Made by a program: the position numbers and the translations under genes. From NCBI GenBank assembly GCA_030641485.1, contig DAOWHJ010000154.1, positions 1-40,145 on the forward strand: DNA of 40,145 bases, in the 5' to 3' direction. The notes under the pieces are model-generated. The model worked only from the letters and a program-made list of their open reading frames with translations. It was not told the origin of the DNA and did no database searches. Each line of letters opens with the position of its first letter. Within the stretch, counting starts at the first letter, position 1. Of the stretch, positions 19,457 to 29,700 are shown one piece after another. Source of the DNA: Pseudomonadota bacterium. GTDB taxonomy: Bacteria > Desulfobacterota > Anaeroferrophillalia > Anaeroferrophillales > Tharpellaceae.

Positions 19457-20371
19457 TTGATTAGGACTGAACAAAAGCATGAGTTACGCCAGCGTTTATC
19501 AGAGTTTATGACTGAGGAGGAACCGCTGGCACCCAAAACGGCATTTAAGACCGGTGGTGCCGCCGCAATCTACCTGCAACCTGCAGATTTGACTGAGCTG
19601 CTGCTCGCTGTTAAAACTCTTGCCGAACTTAAGCTCGGTTTTCTGATTCTTGGTGGTGGCCGCAACTTGCTGATTGCCGATGATGGTATTAGAAACAAAG
19701 TTGTAATCAGTTTGAGCAGAGGTTTTATGGATTATGAGATTGTCGGCTCGGACAAGCACTCGGTGATGATTCGTGCCGAAGCCGGGGTTTCTTTGGCGGC
19801 TCTGGTTAATTTAAGTGGAGTTGGTGGTTATGGTGGCCTTGAGAATCTGGCTGGGATTCCCGGGAGTCTAGGCGGCGCCATAGCCATGAATGCTGGAGCC
19901 TTCGGGAGTACGATTTTTGACCACTTGGCGGCGCTATGGGTGCTGCATGACGGTGGTCTTTGTTGGCGTTCGCCTGCGTCCCTGAACCCAGGCTATCGAG
20001 ATGGCGGTTTAGGGGGGCAGGATATTGTCGTCGCAGCTTATCTTATCCTGCCCCGCAAACCGGTTCAAGAGATCGTTGCTAAAGTGAACGAAATTCGGAG
20101 CCAGCGGTGGCGACGTTTGCCGCAAGGTGCTCATGCTGGTTCGGTGTTTAAGAATCCTGATGGAAATTTTGCCGGCCGCCTGCTTGAATCCGCAGGTTGT
20201 AAAGGGCTGCGTTGTGGTGGAGCTAAGGTCGCTGTGGAGCATGCCAATGTGATTGTGGCAGAGGATACGGCAACAAGCCAAGATATAATTGACTTAATGG
20301 AGAGCATGCAAGCTTCAGTTAGGCAACATTGTGGTACAATTTTGCAGCCCGAAATTAGAGTCTTTTCTTGA
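19457..20371 (+). CDS. murB: UDP-N-acetylenolpyruvoylglucosamine reductase MurB
   Basis: FKTGGAAAIYLQPAD, LGGGRNLLI, GGLENLAGIPGSLGGAIAMNAGAFG, AGSVFKNPDG. Confidence 0.94.
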   Translation: MIRTEQKHELRQRLSEFMTEEEPLAPKTAFKTGGAAAIYLQPADLTELLLAVKTLAELKLGFLILGGGRNLLIADDGIRNKVVISLSRGFMDYEIVGSDKHSVMIRAEAGVSLAALVNLSGVGGYGGLENLAGIPGSLGGAIAMNAGAFGSTIFDHLAALWVLHDGGLCWRSPASLNPGYRDGGLGGQDIVVAAYLILPRKPVQEIVAKVNEIRSQRWRRLPQGAHAGSVFKNPDGNFAGRLLESAGCKGLRCGGAKVAVEHANVIVAEDTATSQDIIDLMESMQASVRQHCGTILQPEIRVFS

Positions 20372-20403
20372 TTTATGATTGAAACTGCAGGAGGGGAGCA
20401 GAA

Positions 20404-21333
20404 ATGAAATTTACGCCAGGAACCAAGGTTGGGGTACTCTATGGCGGACTCTCAGCTGAACGCGAAGTTTCCTTGAAAAGTGGTAAGGCTGTGGGGCTGG
20501 CCTTGCAAGAGCTTGGCTTCATGGTCACCCTGATTGACGTTGACCGTGAGATTTTTACCAGACTTAAAGAGGCAAAAGTAGAGGTCGTTTTTATTGCCTT
20601 ACATGGTGCCTATGGTGAAGACGGCACAATTCAAGGGGTTTTAGAGTATCTACAGATACCTTATACCGGCCCTGGGGTAATGGCTAGTAGCATTGCCATG
20701 AATAAGGTGATGACTAAGAGGGTTTTGCTTTCGTATGGCATTATGACTCCCGACTACACAGTGCCAAGTGGTGTTGAAATTGAGGTTGAGGTGCCACCAG
20801 GAGGTTACCCTCTTGTGGTCAAGCCGGTTGCAGAAGGTTCAAGCTTGGGGATGAGTATTGTAACAGATGCTGGAGATCTGGAACCGGCTTTAATTCAAGC
20901 ACGGGAATACGGTCAGCAGGTTATGATTGAGAGCTATATTCCGGGCCTAGAGTTGACTGCAGCAGTACTCCACGGTGCAGCGCTGCCCTTGATTGAAATT
21001 CGGGCTCGTGGTGGGGTCTATGACTATAGAGCAAAGTACACCAAAGGTTTTTCCGAGTACCTGGTGCCAGCGCAAATTGACGAATCTATCACCCGTAAAG
21101 TTCAGGAGTTGGCCCTTGCCAGTGCCCGGGTTTTGGGCTGTGATCGCGGTGCCGTGCGGGTCGATTTCCGTCTTGATATGGAAAATAACCCATTTGTGAT
21201 TGAGATTAACACGGTGCCAGGGATGACAGAAACCAGCCTGTTGCCTCAGGCGGCAGAGGTCGGTGGGATGGATTTTATAGCCCTGATAGATCATATTCTC
21301 CAAGGTGCTGGTCTTGATTTGGCCCCGCGCTAA
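20404..21333 (+). CDS. ddl: D-alanine--D-alanine ligase
   Basis: VLYGGLSAEREVSLKSG, FIALHGAYGEDGTIQG, VKPVAEGSSLGM, FVIEINTVPGMTETSL. Confidence 0.96.
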   Translation: MKFTPGTKVGVLYGGLSAEREVSLKSGKAVGLALQELGFMVTLIDVDREIFTRLKEAKVEVVFIALHGAYGEDGTIQGVLEYLQIPYTGPGVMASSIAMNKVMTKRVLLSYGIMTPDYTVPSGVEIEVEVPPGGYPLVVKPVAEGSSLGMSIVTDAGDLEPALIQAREYGQQVMIESYIPGLELTAAVLHGAALPLIEIRARGGVYDYRAKYTKGFSEYLVPAQIDESITRKVQELALASARVLGCDRGAVRVDFRLDMENNPFVIEINTVPGMTETSLLPQAAEVGGMDFIALIDHILQGAGLDLAPR

Positions 21334-22222
21334 AAAAAGGGGGAACCAACGGTTACGAGCAGGAAATAGTCGTAAGGCTATCCAGCAGGCTCGCAACACC
21401 GGCGTAAAAAGTGGTGGTATACGTAAGGTTGCTCTGTTAATTTCGCTGGTCTGTTTTTTAGCTCTGGGCGGCAGTGCCTTGTGGCTCTGGTTGCCGACGC
21501 TGGTAAGTAATGTAGATGGTTGGTTAAAAGAGAGCGGCAGCTTTTTAGTAAGAGAGATCGTAGTTGAAGGCATTCATAGGTGTCACAGGGATGATATAAT
21601 TCAAGCTCTGAACCTGGATTCGGAGCAGCTGATATTCACATTTTCTTTGGTTCAAGCTCAGGCTCGAGTAGAGGCGCTACCGTTCATTAAACTGGCAATG
21701 ATTCGCCGCCGGTTGCCAGACTTGCTGCAGGTTGAGGTCGTTGAGTGCAAACCTCGGGCTCTGCTATATTTGGAGGATCTGTATCTGGTTGATGAAGAGG
21801 GGGTTGTGATGGCACGTGCCCCGGCAGGAGAGGTCTTGGATTTCCCAGTGATCAGTGGTTTTAGCTTAAATGAATGGCAGCAACGGCCCCAAGTTTGGCG
21901 GAGATTGCTTAAGAAGGCCACGAACCTACTCTTGATTTGGGAAGAGAGAGGTAAAGAGTGGCCGGAAAAGGTTGCTCAGATAGTGTTGGATGAAGTTTGT
22001 GGAGTAACTCTGTTTACAACGGGCAGTAATTGGGAGTTGCAATTGGGGTCGGAGAACTATTGTGAACGCCTTGAACGTTGGCGACAGGTTCTCGTGTTGT
22101 TGGGTGAGCGTGCATCATCGGTGAAATATTTCGATTGTGCCGGGGAGAGCTCGGTTGTAGCCGGGTTACGGCAGTTCAAAATAGAGGCAGATAAAAAGGC
22201 AGGGGAATATGGCCAGAAGTGA
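21305..22222 (+). CDS. ftsQ: Cell division protein FtsQ-like (POTRA domain)
   Basis: N-terminal TM segment followed by FLVREIVVEGIHRCHRDDIIQAL (POTRA); between ddl and ftsA. Confidence 0.88.
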   Translation: MLVLIWPRAKKRGNQRLRAGNSRKAIQQARNTGVKSGGIRKVALLISLVCFLALGGSALWLWLPTLVSNVDGWLKESGSFLVREIVVEGIHRCHRDDIIQALNLDSEQLIFTFSLVQAQARVEALPFIKLAMIRRRLPDLLQVEVVECKPRALLYLEDLYLVDEEGVVMARAPAGEVLDFPVISGFSLNEWQQRPQVWRRLLKKATNLLLIWEERGKEWPEKVAQIVLDEVCGVTLFTTGSNWELQLGSENYCERLERWRQVLVLLGERASSVKYFDCAGESSVVAGLRQFKIEADKKAGEYGQK

Positions 22223-23438
22223 ACAGATGGTGGTTGGTCTTGATTTAGGGACAACAAAAACTTGCGTCCTGGTAGGTGTTCAGGGGGAGACCGGGCTTGA
22301 AATTGTCGGTGTAGGAACTGCTCCTTCAATTGGTCTGCGCAAAGGTGTGGTTGTTAATTTGGACTCAACTGTAGAGTCCATTCGTCAGGCCGTGGCAGAG
22401 GCGGAAAAGATTTGTGGGCAGAAAATTAAGGTTGTGTATACGGCAATAGCAGGCAGTCATTTGCAAGGTATGAATAGTCACGGTATTATCGGGGTTAAGG
22501 ACCGGGAGGTTAGTAAGACTGATGTTGAGCAGGTTCTTGATGCAGCTCGGGCGGTAGCAATCCCAATGGATCGTGAAGTGATTGATACAATCCCTCAACA
22601 ATTTTTTCTTGATGATCAGGAAGGGGTGGTTGATCCTGTGGGGATGTCTGGGGTCAGGCTCGAAGTCGATGTGCATATCGTGACGGCGGCTGCAGCCTCA
22701 CTGCAAAATGTCTACCGCTGTTGTAATCGGGCCGGACTTGATGTGAAGGGGGTGGTATTGCAGCAGTTGGCTTCAAGCCGGGCTGTACTTACCGTCGAAG
22801 AGTGCGAACTTGGAGTGGTGTTGATCGATATTGGGGGGGGGACAACTGATATTGCAGTTTATGTTGGAGGGGCAATTTCCTACACTGCATGCCTGCCATT
22901 AGGTGGTAATCAGGTAACTAATGATATTGCACTTGGTTTACGGACCCCAATGGAAGCTGCCGAAAAAATTAAGCGACACTACGGATGTACAACTTCGAAG
23001 ATGATTGACTCAGAGGAGCCAATTGAAGTTCCAAGTGTCGGAGGGCGCCCGCCGCGCAAACTTCCACGCCAAATTCTAGGCGAGATTATAGAACCGCGGT
23101 TGCAGGAGATTTTTGAACTGGCAAATCGTGAGCTGCATAAGTCAGGGTTTTATGACCAGGTGGTTTCTGGAGTTGTTGTGACCGGCGGAACTGCTCTGTT
23201 GCCAGGGGCGGCAGAACTTGTGGAAAAAGTTTTTGAGCTTCAGGCCCGGGTCGGTTTTCCCGAGACTCAAGGTAGTGGTTTTGATGCAGTCAACAGCCCC
23301 ATCTACGCAACCTCAATAGGCTTGCTTAGATATGCTGCTGATGGACAGAATTCAAATCGAAACAGTAACGGGTTTAAGGGATTGGAAATGGGTGGAATTT
23401 TTGCTAAATTTACAGCTTTTATGAAGGATTTTTTTTAA
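22209..23438 (+). CDS. ftsA: Cell division protein FtsA
   Basis: VVGLDLGTTKTCVLVG, LIDIGGGTTDIAVY, amphipathic C-terminus FAKFTAFMKDFF. Confidence 0.96.
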   Translation: MARSEQMVVGLDLGTTKTCVLVGVQGETGLEIVGVGTAPSIGLRKGVVVNLDSTVESIRQAVAEAEKICGQKIKVVYTAIAGSHLQGMNSHGIIGVKDREVSKTDVEQVLDAARAVAIPMDREVIDTIPQQFFLDDQEGVVDPVGMSGVRLEVDVHIVTAAAASLQNVYRCCNRAGLDVKGVVLQQLASSRAVLTVEECELGVVLIDIGGGTTDIAVYVGGAISYTACLPLGGNQVTNDIALGLRTPMEAAEKIKRHYGCTTSKMIDSEEPIEVPSVGGRPPRKLPRQILGEIIEPRLQEIFELANRELHKSGFYDQVVSGVVVTGGTALLPGAAELVEKVFELQARVGFPETQGSGFDAVNSPIYATSIGLLRYAADGQNSNRNSNGFKGLEMGGIFAKFTAFMKDFF

Positions 23439-23574
23439 TAAATTAGAACAACATGCAAATTTAGGGTAGCTAATCCCGATCTCTTTCGGAAGATCAGTTT
23501 AGGTCCTCAGTTTGCTGAAATATATTGTTAGAATTAAGGTTTGGGCAACTTTAAAGTATTAAAGGGAGAGAGCT

Positions 23575-24855
23575 ATGACATTTGAATTTGAAGAGAGCGT
23601 AAATCTAGCGGCACAAATTAAAGTGGTAGGGGTCGGTGGTGGCGGTGGTAATGCCGTAAACAACATGATTCTATCTGGCCTTGAGGGGGTTGATTTTATT
23701 GTCGCCAACACTGATGCGCAAGACCTGAAGGCCTCACAGGCTGCATCCAAGATACAATTAGGAAGCCGGGTGACCAAAGGTTTGGGGGCTGGAGCAAATC
23801 CCGATATCGGGTGTAGTGCTGCCTTGGAAGATGCTGATCACATTTCAGAATTGCTGGCTGGTGCGGATATGGTTTTTGTGACCGCAGGTATGGGCGGAGG
23901 AACCGGTACCGGTGGGGCACCTGTTGTGGCTCAGTTGGCTAAGGAGGCAGGTTCGCTGGTGATTGGAGTGGCCACCAAACCTTTTAATTTTGAAGGCAAG
24001 AAAAAGATGCGTATAGCCGAAGCGGGGTTGGCAAAGTTACGCGAAAATGTAGATGCCCTGATCACCATTCCGAACCAGAGGTTGTTGAATACAGTTTGTA
24101 AAAATACAACTGCTGCCGATGCATTTAAAACGGTTGACGATGTATTGTTGCAGGCGGTTCGCAGCATCTCTGACCTTATCAATGTCCATGGTCATATTAA
24201 TCTTGATTTCCAGGACATTAAAACGATCATGGATAATGCCGGAATGGCTCTTATGGGGACGGGTATTGCAAGTGGAGAGAACCGTGCCCTCGAAGCCGCA
24301 CAGTCGGCAATTGCATCACCCCTGTTAGAGGATCTAAGTATTCAGGGGGCCCGCGGTGTGATTATTAACTTTACCGCATCTTCCGAGTTGACCCTGCATG
24401 AGATGGATCAAGCCGCGACATTGATTCAGGAAGAGGCCCACGAAGATGTTGAGGTGATCACCGGGTTTGTTCTTGATGACTCTCTGGGTGAGGATCTTCG
24501 CATTACAGTTATTGCGACCGGTTTTGATTCAGTTCAGGCTTCTCAGCCAGCGATTGCTGGAGTTGGGGCTAAGGGGCCGGGGTTAGGTCTTGCCGGAAGG
24601 TACCCAATTGGTACAGCCGTACGACGTGACAATTATGATCGTCCAGCTTTTCAGGTTCAGAATGATGAGGCTGCCGGAATGGTTTCGTCCTACGAAGCGG
24701 TGGACGCCGATCGCATGGTTAGCAAAGATCTTCAATTTGAAGATATTCAGGAGATACCAACTCTTATGAAAAAGGTAGTTGGTTCAGAAAGTGAGTTTGA
24801 CAGCGGGATTGATGATATGGACATTCCAACCTTTATTAGGCGTCAAATCAGTTGA
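23575..24855 (+). CDS. ftsZ: Cell division protein FtsZ
   Basis: KVVGVGGGGGNAVNNMI, GGGTGTGGAPVVAQLA, C-terminal peptide DIPTFIRRQIS. Confidence 0.98.
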   Translation: MTFEFEESVNLAAQIKVVGVGGGGGNAVNNMILSGLEGVDFIVANTDAQDLKASQAASKIQLGSRVTKGLGAGANPDIGCSAALEDADHISELLAGADMVFVTAGMGGGTGTGGAPVVAQLAKEAGSLVIGVATKPFNFEGKKKMRIAEAGLAKLRENVDALITIPNQRLLNTVCKNTTAADAFKTVDDVLLQAVRSISDLINVHGHINLDFQDIKTIMDNAGMALMGTGIASGENRALEAAQSAIASPLLEDLSIQGARGVIINFTASSELTLHEMDQAATLIQEEAHEDVEVITGFVLDDSLGEDLRITVIATGFDSVQASQPAIAGVGAKGPGLGLAGRYPIGTAVRRDNYDRPAFQVQNDEAAGMVSSYEAVDADRMVSKDLQFEDIQEIPTLMKKVVGSESEFDSGIDDMDIPTFIRRQIS

Positions 24856-24949
24856 TGTTGTTATGTGGCCGCCCTCTTAAATAGCATTAAGTAACAGCGC
24901 TCAGTGTGAATTTGACTCTCTTTCAGTGTTGTCCGTTCTCCGTGCTATG

Positions 24950-24996
24950 AGCTCGTCTTTTATGGGTCCGAATATTAAATCTATAAAAGGCGAGCT
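24950..24996. terminator. Stem-loop between convergent ftsZ and umuD-like gene; probable terminator
   Basis: AGCTCGTCTTTTAT (24950-24963) pairs with ATAAAAGGCGAGCT (24983-24996) with a single G-T wobble, followed by TCTTTTCT. Confidence 0.55.
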
Positions 24997-25050
24997 TCTT
25001 TTCTGCTAACCCCAAGTGCTCGTCACAAGCTCCCTAGGTTTTTAATAACC

Positions 25051-25482
25051 CTAAAGTGCGTGAATGACACTTGTAACCACACCCCAGATTTCAAAATCCA
25101 TCTCCTCGATAATTTCAGTGGGACCGTATTCCGGGTTTTCAGGAAGCAGAAAAACTCTTTTCTTATCTACCCGAATCCTTTTTACAGTCAAGTCACCATC
25201 AATAATGGCGATCACGACTTTTTTGTCGCTCGCCTCCAGGGCACGATCCACAATCAGGAGATCACCTGATTGGATACCTGCACCGGTCATTGAATCACCT
25301 TTAACTTTAACGAAGAAAGTTGCAGCTGGATGACGAATGAGGTACTTGTTCAGGTCGAGGTGGTTCTCGATGTAGTCATCTGCAGGAGACGGGAAACCAG
25401 CTGAGACCGGAATCATAAAAAGCGGCCGATTATATTCACTCTCAATCTCAGGGCCTGAGATCGCCGTAACAGTTGTTGACAT
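25051..25482 (-). CDS. umuD: S24/LexA-like peptidase, UmuD-type (no HTH domain)
   Basis: VSAGFPSPADDYIE (Ala-Gly cleavage-like site), VKGDSMTGAGIQSGDLLIVDRA (Ser), DGDLTVKRI (Lys). Confidence 0.85.
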   Translation of the reverse strand: MSTTVTAISGPEIESEYNRPLFMIPVSAGFPSPADDYIENHLDLNKYLIRHPAATFFVKVKGDSMTGAGIQSGDLLIVDRALEASDKKVVIAIIDGDLTVKRIRVDKKRVFLLPENPEYGPTEIIEEMDFEIWGVVTSVIHAL

Positions 25483-25518
25483 AATATTATCCAGTCAAGT
25501 CAATTGTTTTTGAAAAAA

Positions 25519-25550
25519 GAGGGCCATTTTCAAGTCTGAAAATGGCCCTC
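25519..25550 (-). terminator. Rho-independent terminator of the cytochrome operon
   Basis: Perfect 14-bp stem GAGGGCCATTTTCA-AGTC-TGAAAATGGCCCTC; read on the minus strand it is followed by TCTTTTTTC. Confidence 0.85.
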
Positions 25551-25597
25551 TCTGCGAGCAACTATACCCGCGTTAGTTTTTGTTGTTACCAGTAGTG

Positions 25598-28500
25598 CTA
25601 TTTCATGAATGCACCCCAAAGATCGTAAAGGAGCTGGTTACCGCCACCAGCACCGGGCTCAACCGCAACATATTCACCAGGTTCATAGACTTTGACCAGT
25701 ACATAAGCACTCTGGTGGCCGACAATAACAGCATCATGGGCTCGGGTGTAGAATGTATCGTGCTCTCCCAGCTTCCAGATTTCCGGCTCGGCACCAGTGT
25801 AGGGCAGGCGAATAATCGCTGCCGGGACCGGCTCTGTCGCATGAGCGTCATCGGAGCTATGGCCTGAATTGAGTTCGTAACGCAATACGAAAGCCTTGGC
25901 GAACCCACGACCGCTAAGATAGACATCTTCCTGGCCGCCGACGGTGAAGCCAAGAGCTGCCAGTTTATGAATTTTAAGTTCTTGCGGGATGTAAAAATGA
26001 CTCTTATCCATCCATGGGCCATTAACTACCTGTCTGGCGTATTCTCTTTCCTGCTCTTCCAGGGTTAACAATGCCGGGTCAACTCCGAAAATAGAGTCAC
26101 CTTTAACCGTGCCCTCAGAGGTCAGTGAGAAAAGGGCTTCTGCGTGATGGAGGCTCAATTTGAGAATGTCTTTCTCGCGGGCACCAAGGATACGCATGCC
26201 GTTAGCTTCAATTACATCAATATAATCAACCTCACCGTCAACAATAAAGAGACCATCCGGATTAGCCGGAACCATACCGTGTGCAGGGTCGTAACGCATC
26301 GCCCGGTTTTCATCTCTAAACCAAGGCGGAGCCCAAGGAACAAATGAGATGATCCGGTCAGTAACCCGAAGGGCACCGGCACTGTTGGCGACACTGCCAT
26401 GACAGTCGTTACATGACTTGGACCCTAGAGCTTCCTCTTTGGGTTTGATTCCATGGCTGCCAGAGAAGTAGTGAGCTGCAATGAAAAGGACTGGGTTCGG
26501 GTTGGTGCCTCCCTGTGCAATAATTACCTTCTTAAGAGATTCCTGCATGGCCTTGACATCTTCATCCCACCAGATGTCTGGAAACATATCGCCGGTGTGG
26601 TCAAAGAGGACGTAGCCGCTATCCTTCAGGATAACGCGGCCGACGTAAGGGTTCTGGGCCCAAGTCGGATCGTTTGCCGGGATCATAGCCATCTCCATGG
26701 GAGAGACCATGCCGAGTTTGGTAGGTTTCTTGTACTCTTTTATTGTGGCGTTGAGCTCTTTGAGGTAGATAATCCGCGCCCCAGCATAAGGCATTTCACT
26801 CATGTCGGCATCTTCTTGCGGGTTAGTGTCGACCCAGGTCATAACCGTAATCGGATTGCCTGGGACGATTTGTGGATAACCATTGAGACCGTTAGCATAA
26901 TAGAGTGGTGGGATTACTTCATTATCGGTCAGCTCAGTATACTCGAGTGGAATACCCATCGACTTCATGCCTTCGTAGCTGGCCTGGAGGAAGTATTTCC
27001 AGAAGTCAAATTTAAAGTTGGTCGGCATCCCGTTAACTAACTGACCCGGGTCAGACTCACCGTCCATAAAGAAATAATCAACCATTTGCGACTGAATGTC
27101 CATCGATTCCTGACCTTTACCGTCAGCATCAATGTGGTTCGCTACCATATTGAAGTGGGGAATCCCATAACCCGGTGAACAGGAGTAGACCGGTGAAATC
27201 GCGTAGGCTGGTGATGGGAATGCCATAACCGAATTGTCACCGCCTGGGAGGATGTTGTACCCCATCAGGTTGTCAAAGTTAGCATAGTAACCTAGGGTGT
27301 CATCAAAACAGCGGAAATTCCAGGTTTTCCGTTTTGGCGCATGACAGGTTTGGCAGGCAATCTCAGACAAGTGGCGCCCGGTGTTCTCGCCAAAAACTTC
27401 TTCATGCCGGACGGACGGGTTGTTGCCGTGACCCTCGCCACCCATGTGGCAACCTTCACAACTCTTGACTCGCGGGTTGGCATCAAGGTCGTTACGTACC
27501 ATATGGGCGGTATCAACTCCTTTTAGGAAGTTATGTTTATCTTCAACTGTGCCATTTTCACGTAGATGACAACTTCCGCAACCCATCCATTTACCCGACA
27601 TATGGACATCGTATCCACGGTCTTCAGTGTCGTTAGTGAAATTGACGTAGTGGCCATTTTTTACATAGTCAGCTGAAAAACCAAGGTTGTATTTTCTTGA
27701 ACTGGTCCATTCGCTGTTGCCGTGATCTTTAGTCATAACATGGCATTCACCGCAGACTTTAACCCACTTCCAGCTTTCACGATCATCCTGGCCGCCAAAC
27801 ATCTCGGTCATCGGCAGGGCTCCATCTTCACCGATGTCACCAAGATTGTAGAAGACCTTAGGCGTCCAGGTGTCACCATCGCGATCAATCCGTAAATATG
27901 TAACCGGGGCTCCGTCATGGTTGAAATCAAGACCCATGAGTTCGCCTGAAGGCATGTAGTTAAAAAAACCGGGCAGGTAGTCATGCATGACCGGATTGAT
28001 TTCCCCCTCCGGAATTTTTCCTTCCTGGAGATCCTGAATTACTAATGCCAGGTCAAGCTGACCGGTCTCCGGACTGATATAGCGGTAGTCACCCTGCATA
28101 ATCAGACCCATGGCATACATGGTCGCACTTAGTTCGGTACCGTTTTTACCAACGTACGGAATCCCTTCACCTTCAATCAGGCCGGAACGGATATAGTCAC
28201 GGGTAGAAGCATGAAAGCTATCCCAGTTAGTGTAGAATTTGCCTGGCTCATAAGCTCTTAATGCATACGGAATCGGTAACATCATATCGTTTTCAAACTG
28301 GATTTTGTAAGCAAAGATGAAGTCGTTGAAGAAGAGACCCATCAACATATTCATATCGGCATCGGGCGGTAGAAGACCCTTATCCTTCATGTACTGTAAA
28401 AAACCTTGAAAAAGTTGACCGATGGCCGCCTGAGCTGCACCGAGGCGACCCATTTCGTCCATAACTCCATTCGGGTTAGCGCAGTACTCCTCACGCAGCA

Positions 28501-29623
28501 TACCGGTTTTTGCATCCCAGATTTTGGCGATGTTGGGGCCGTAGAGCGCGAAAGGAAGATTGATGCCGTTGGCTTCGATCTGCTTTAAGCCATCAACCCA
28601 CATCTGCATCATTTCACCAACAATCTCTTTCGGTAGTTGAGCTAAAGCCATCATCGGAGTTGGGCGACCCATACGTTGGAGGCCGTCACTATAGTAGAGA
28701 GTAGTGCTGTTCTTCAGGCCAATCTGGGTTGGCATCCCAAAAGAGATCTTCTGGACCTTGAAGTTTTCGTCACGTTCAGCAAACATTAGCATCCGGGGAC
28801 GGTAGGTCTTGACCTTCAGACCATCAGCAGCCCGGTAACCGTAGGGGCTTTCCGGGTCGATATGACACATCAAGCAGTCGGCTTCCACAGTTCCCGATTT
28901 TGACCAATCATGCTTTTTCGGTGCACCGAGGTTCTTCATGGTCTCTTCGATGGTTTCTGCACCGTAAATTGCCATGGTGATGTCGTTAACACTGTAGTTG
29001 TAGAAATCACGGTCGTAGCTGTGCTCTTCCACCAGGCTTGGATCACCGAACTGGGTAAGAGTTCCATCCTCACCGAAAATTCCCTCGACCGGACCGCCAC
29101 CAGGATGGCACGATTGGCAGCTCTCAATATGTTCAGCGGTGCCCATATCGAAGAAGTAGGGTTTATCTTCTGAGGTGAAGGGTTGACGGTAATCACCACG
29201 CTCTTTTTTTGCCGCCACCTGGCGGTAAGAGGGGGGTCACCACGCACCGAATTGCCCCGGACTTAAGAGATGTCCGTAGGCATTGGCAAGGTATTTGTAA
29301 AGCGGGTTATCATCCATGTTTTCACTGACCCAGGTATCACTGATTCCTTGGCCGTCAACATTAGCACCTTCACGAAAGTGGTAGGCTTTGGTGACTGCAT
29401 GGTAGTCATGGCATTTGCCACAAGTCTGTTTCGGGCTGTAGGGCGGGCCCGCCTTGTAGATCGAGCCGCCTTCAGCGGTGACAATTTCGCTATCATCAAG
29501 TTGATCAATAATCCGGTTGCCCTGACCGTCATACAGGGTTACCGGGGGATGGGCCGCCGCCGCGAGCATTGGTACCAATGCCAGCAGGAGTGCTCCAAAA
29601 ATCATGGGTAAAAACTTCTTCAT
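25598..29623 (-). CDS. Predicted selenocysteine-containing octaheme c-type cytochrome, 1341 aa (TGA at 29237-29239 read as Sec); annotated in the ORF track as 128 aa + 1206 aa
   Basis: 128-aa ORF (29623..29237) and 1206-aa ORF (29218..25598) share one reading frame; only TGA plus 6 sense codons (PPSYRQ) separate them. The N-terminal part has a signal peptide (MKKFLPMIFGALLLALVPMLAAAA) and CGKCH. The C-terminal part has 7 CXXCH (CQSCH, CLMCH, CGECH, CGSCH, CEGCH, CQTCH, CNDCH) but no signal peptide. Confidence 0.72.
29201..29239 (-). promoter_or_regulatory. Candidate bacterial SECIS element immediately 3' of in-frame UGA
   Basis: Minus strand: UGA CCCCC CUCUU A CCGCC AGGU GGCGG CAAAAA AAGAG. 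Perfect 5-bp apical stem with AGGU loop starting 17 nt after UGA, and a second 5-bp stem CUCUU/AAGAG. Confidence 0.7.
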
Positions 29624-29700
29624 TTAACTACCTCCAAAGGTTTTATTAGTAATACATGCAAATATATGGTTAAATATTTTAGGTTTTAAAGTGGATTAGT

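Noticed and set aside
20947-21573. 208-aa minus-strand ORF
   Set aside because: Antisense to ddl/ftsQ, no recognisable domain.
26453-27040. 195-aa plus-strand ORF
   Set aside because: Antisense shadow of the large cytochrome; no recognisable motifs.
25598-29218. 1206-aa cytochrome starting at GTG 29218 as an independent gene
   Set aside because: No signal peptide for a CXXCH protein, no clear Shine-Dalgarno sequence, the start lies inside a hairpin, and the upstream exported ORF is in exactly the same frame.
29231-29236. Frameshift or homopolymer error at the GGGGGG run as the cause of the split cytochrome
   Set aside because: The two halves are already in one frame; an indel in the run would break rather than restore continuity. 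A base-substitution error creating TGA cannot be excluded from sequence alone.
29237-29239. TGA reassigned to Trp or another amino acid genome-wide
   Set aside because: TGA is used as a normal stop by several genes here (for example ftsZ and the Hpt gene), so the code appears standard.
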